DNA from: Arenicella sp.
Lineage (GTDB): Bacteria > Pseudomonadota > Gammaproteobacteria > Arenicellales > Arenicellaceae
NCBI GenBank assembly: GCA_018677115.1
Contig: JAHHOC010000155.1
Span: forward strand, 1-5,584
Direction of reading: 5' to 3'
DNA length: 5,584 nt
Shown here one piece after another: positions 5,226-5,584 of this stretch (position 1 is its first letter; each line of letters starts with the position of its first letter). A program made the position numbers and the translations under genes. The notes below the pieces were generated by a model. The model saw only the letters and a program-made list of their open reading frames with translations, ran no database searches and was not told the DNA's origin.

Positions 5226-5584
5226 TCAAACACCCCGTCGCTGCATGGCAAGCTCTATGGCCTGGCTCAAGTCATACACCGCCATCGCATAAAGTACACT
5301 TTGGTTATAACGCGTGATCACATAAAAGTTTTCGTGCGTGAAAAAATACCGTTCTGAAGAATCATGCAAGACTGTCTGCGAGCCTGGTTGTGTTTCAGTT
5401 GAGTTGCCGACAGTCCACTCAGCAGACGCCTTAACCTTTTGCGCAGCAGCCGACAGGATTAGCCGCTGCCCACGGTAAATGGTGCCGCGCTTGTCCAGTT
5501 TATTTAACGCGAACAGTTCGGCACAGCGCATGGAGAATTGTTCCGCTACCTCGCATGCAGTGTCGCCAGCGCGAACAATATAAC
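5226..5584 (-). CDS. mltB: MltB-type lytic murein transglycosylase with LysM module, C-terminal part (5' end outside window)
   Basis: Only the last 118 residues are visible; the gene enters from the right edge. The first 43 form a LysM peptidoglycan-binding module: YIVRAGDTACEVAEQF at the start, then ALNKLDKRGTIYRGQRLIL, with two cysteines at 10 and 20. A variable linker (about 44-78) follows. The end, YFFTHENFYVITRYNQSVLY and AMAVYDLSQAIELA (79-112), matches the conserved C-terminus of MltB/SltB1-family enzymes (E. coli MltB ends NFYTITRYNHSTHYAMAV). These periplasmic or outer-membrane enzymes cleave the MurNAc-GlcNAc bond and release 1,6-anhydro-MurNAc muropeptides, feeding recycling. Catalytic residues lie outside the window, so activity is inferred from family and context: in P. 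aeruginosa sltB1 lies two genes upstream of dacC. Here it is 7 bp before dacA with no rlpA between. Another LysM envelope protein sharing the C-terminal motif is possible. Confidence 0.75.
   Translation of the reverse strand, partial: YIVRAGDTACEVAEQFSMRCAELFALNKLDKRGTIYRGQRLILSAAAQKVKASAEWTVGNSTETQPGSQTVLHDSSERYFFTHENFYVITRYNQSVLYAMAVYDLSQAIELAMQRRGV

Noticed and set aside
4995..5357. 120-codon plus-strand open frame opposite dacA and the transglycosylase gene
   Set aside because: It runs antisense across two real genes and their junction; its content reads as a mirror of their codons.

Overview
The window looks like chromosomal DNA from a Gram-negative gammaproteobacterium. It carries lptD for lipopolysaccharide export, and the amgK-murU pair of peptidoglycan recycling known from Pseudomonas and relatives. 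It also has the classic mltB/dacA/ybeD(DUF493)/lipB order of gammaproteobacteria. The divergent lptD / amgK-murU arrangement resembles Pseudomonas, but lipB lies tail to tail with murU rather than next to lipA, and rlpA is absent between the lytic transglycosylase and dacA. A marine Pseudomonadales/Cellvibrionales-type lineage is my best guess, held with low confidence below class level. Base composition and codon use look even throughout. I see no mobile elements, CRISPR arrays, tRNAs or rRNAs.

Layout: positions 1-1061 (minus) hold the N-terminal 353 residues of LptD, cut by the left edge. Positions 1062-1319 are a 258-bp divergent regulatory gap with the lptD ribosome site and a candidate lptD promoter, the amgK ribosome site and a small dyad. 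Positions 1320-3039 (plus) are the two-gene amgK-murU operon, overlapping by 8 bp. From the right edge back to 3025 (minus) runs a compact operon: the 3' end of an MltB-type lytic transglycosylase with a LysM module, then dacA, a DUF493 (YbeD) gene and lipB, with gaps of 7, 16 and 12 bp. The two operons converge and their last genes overlap by 15 bp.

Functionally this is an envelope neighbourhood. The lytic transglycosylase and DacA trim peptidoglycan. AmgK and MurU return recovered amino sugar (MurNAc, GlcNAc) to the UDP-MurNAc pool. LptD inserts LPS in the outer membrane. LipB makes lipoylated enzymes and travels with this cluster for historical rather than obvious functional reasons.

I found no convincing undescribed system. 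The points most worth checking are the LysM module placed just before the C-terminal end of the lytic transglycosylase, a 12-bp tandem repeat that gives DacA an extra acidic tail beyond its membrane-anchor helix, and a three-cysteine cluster at the mature N-terminus of LptD.
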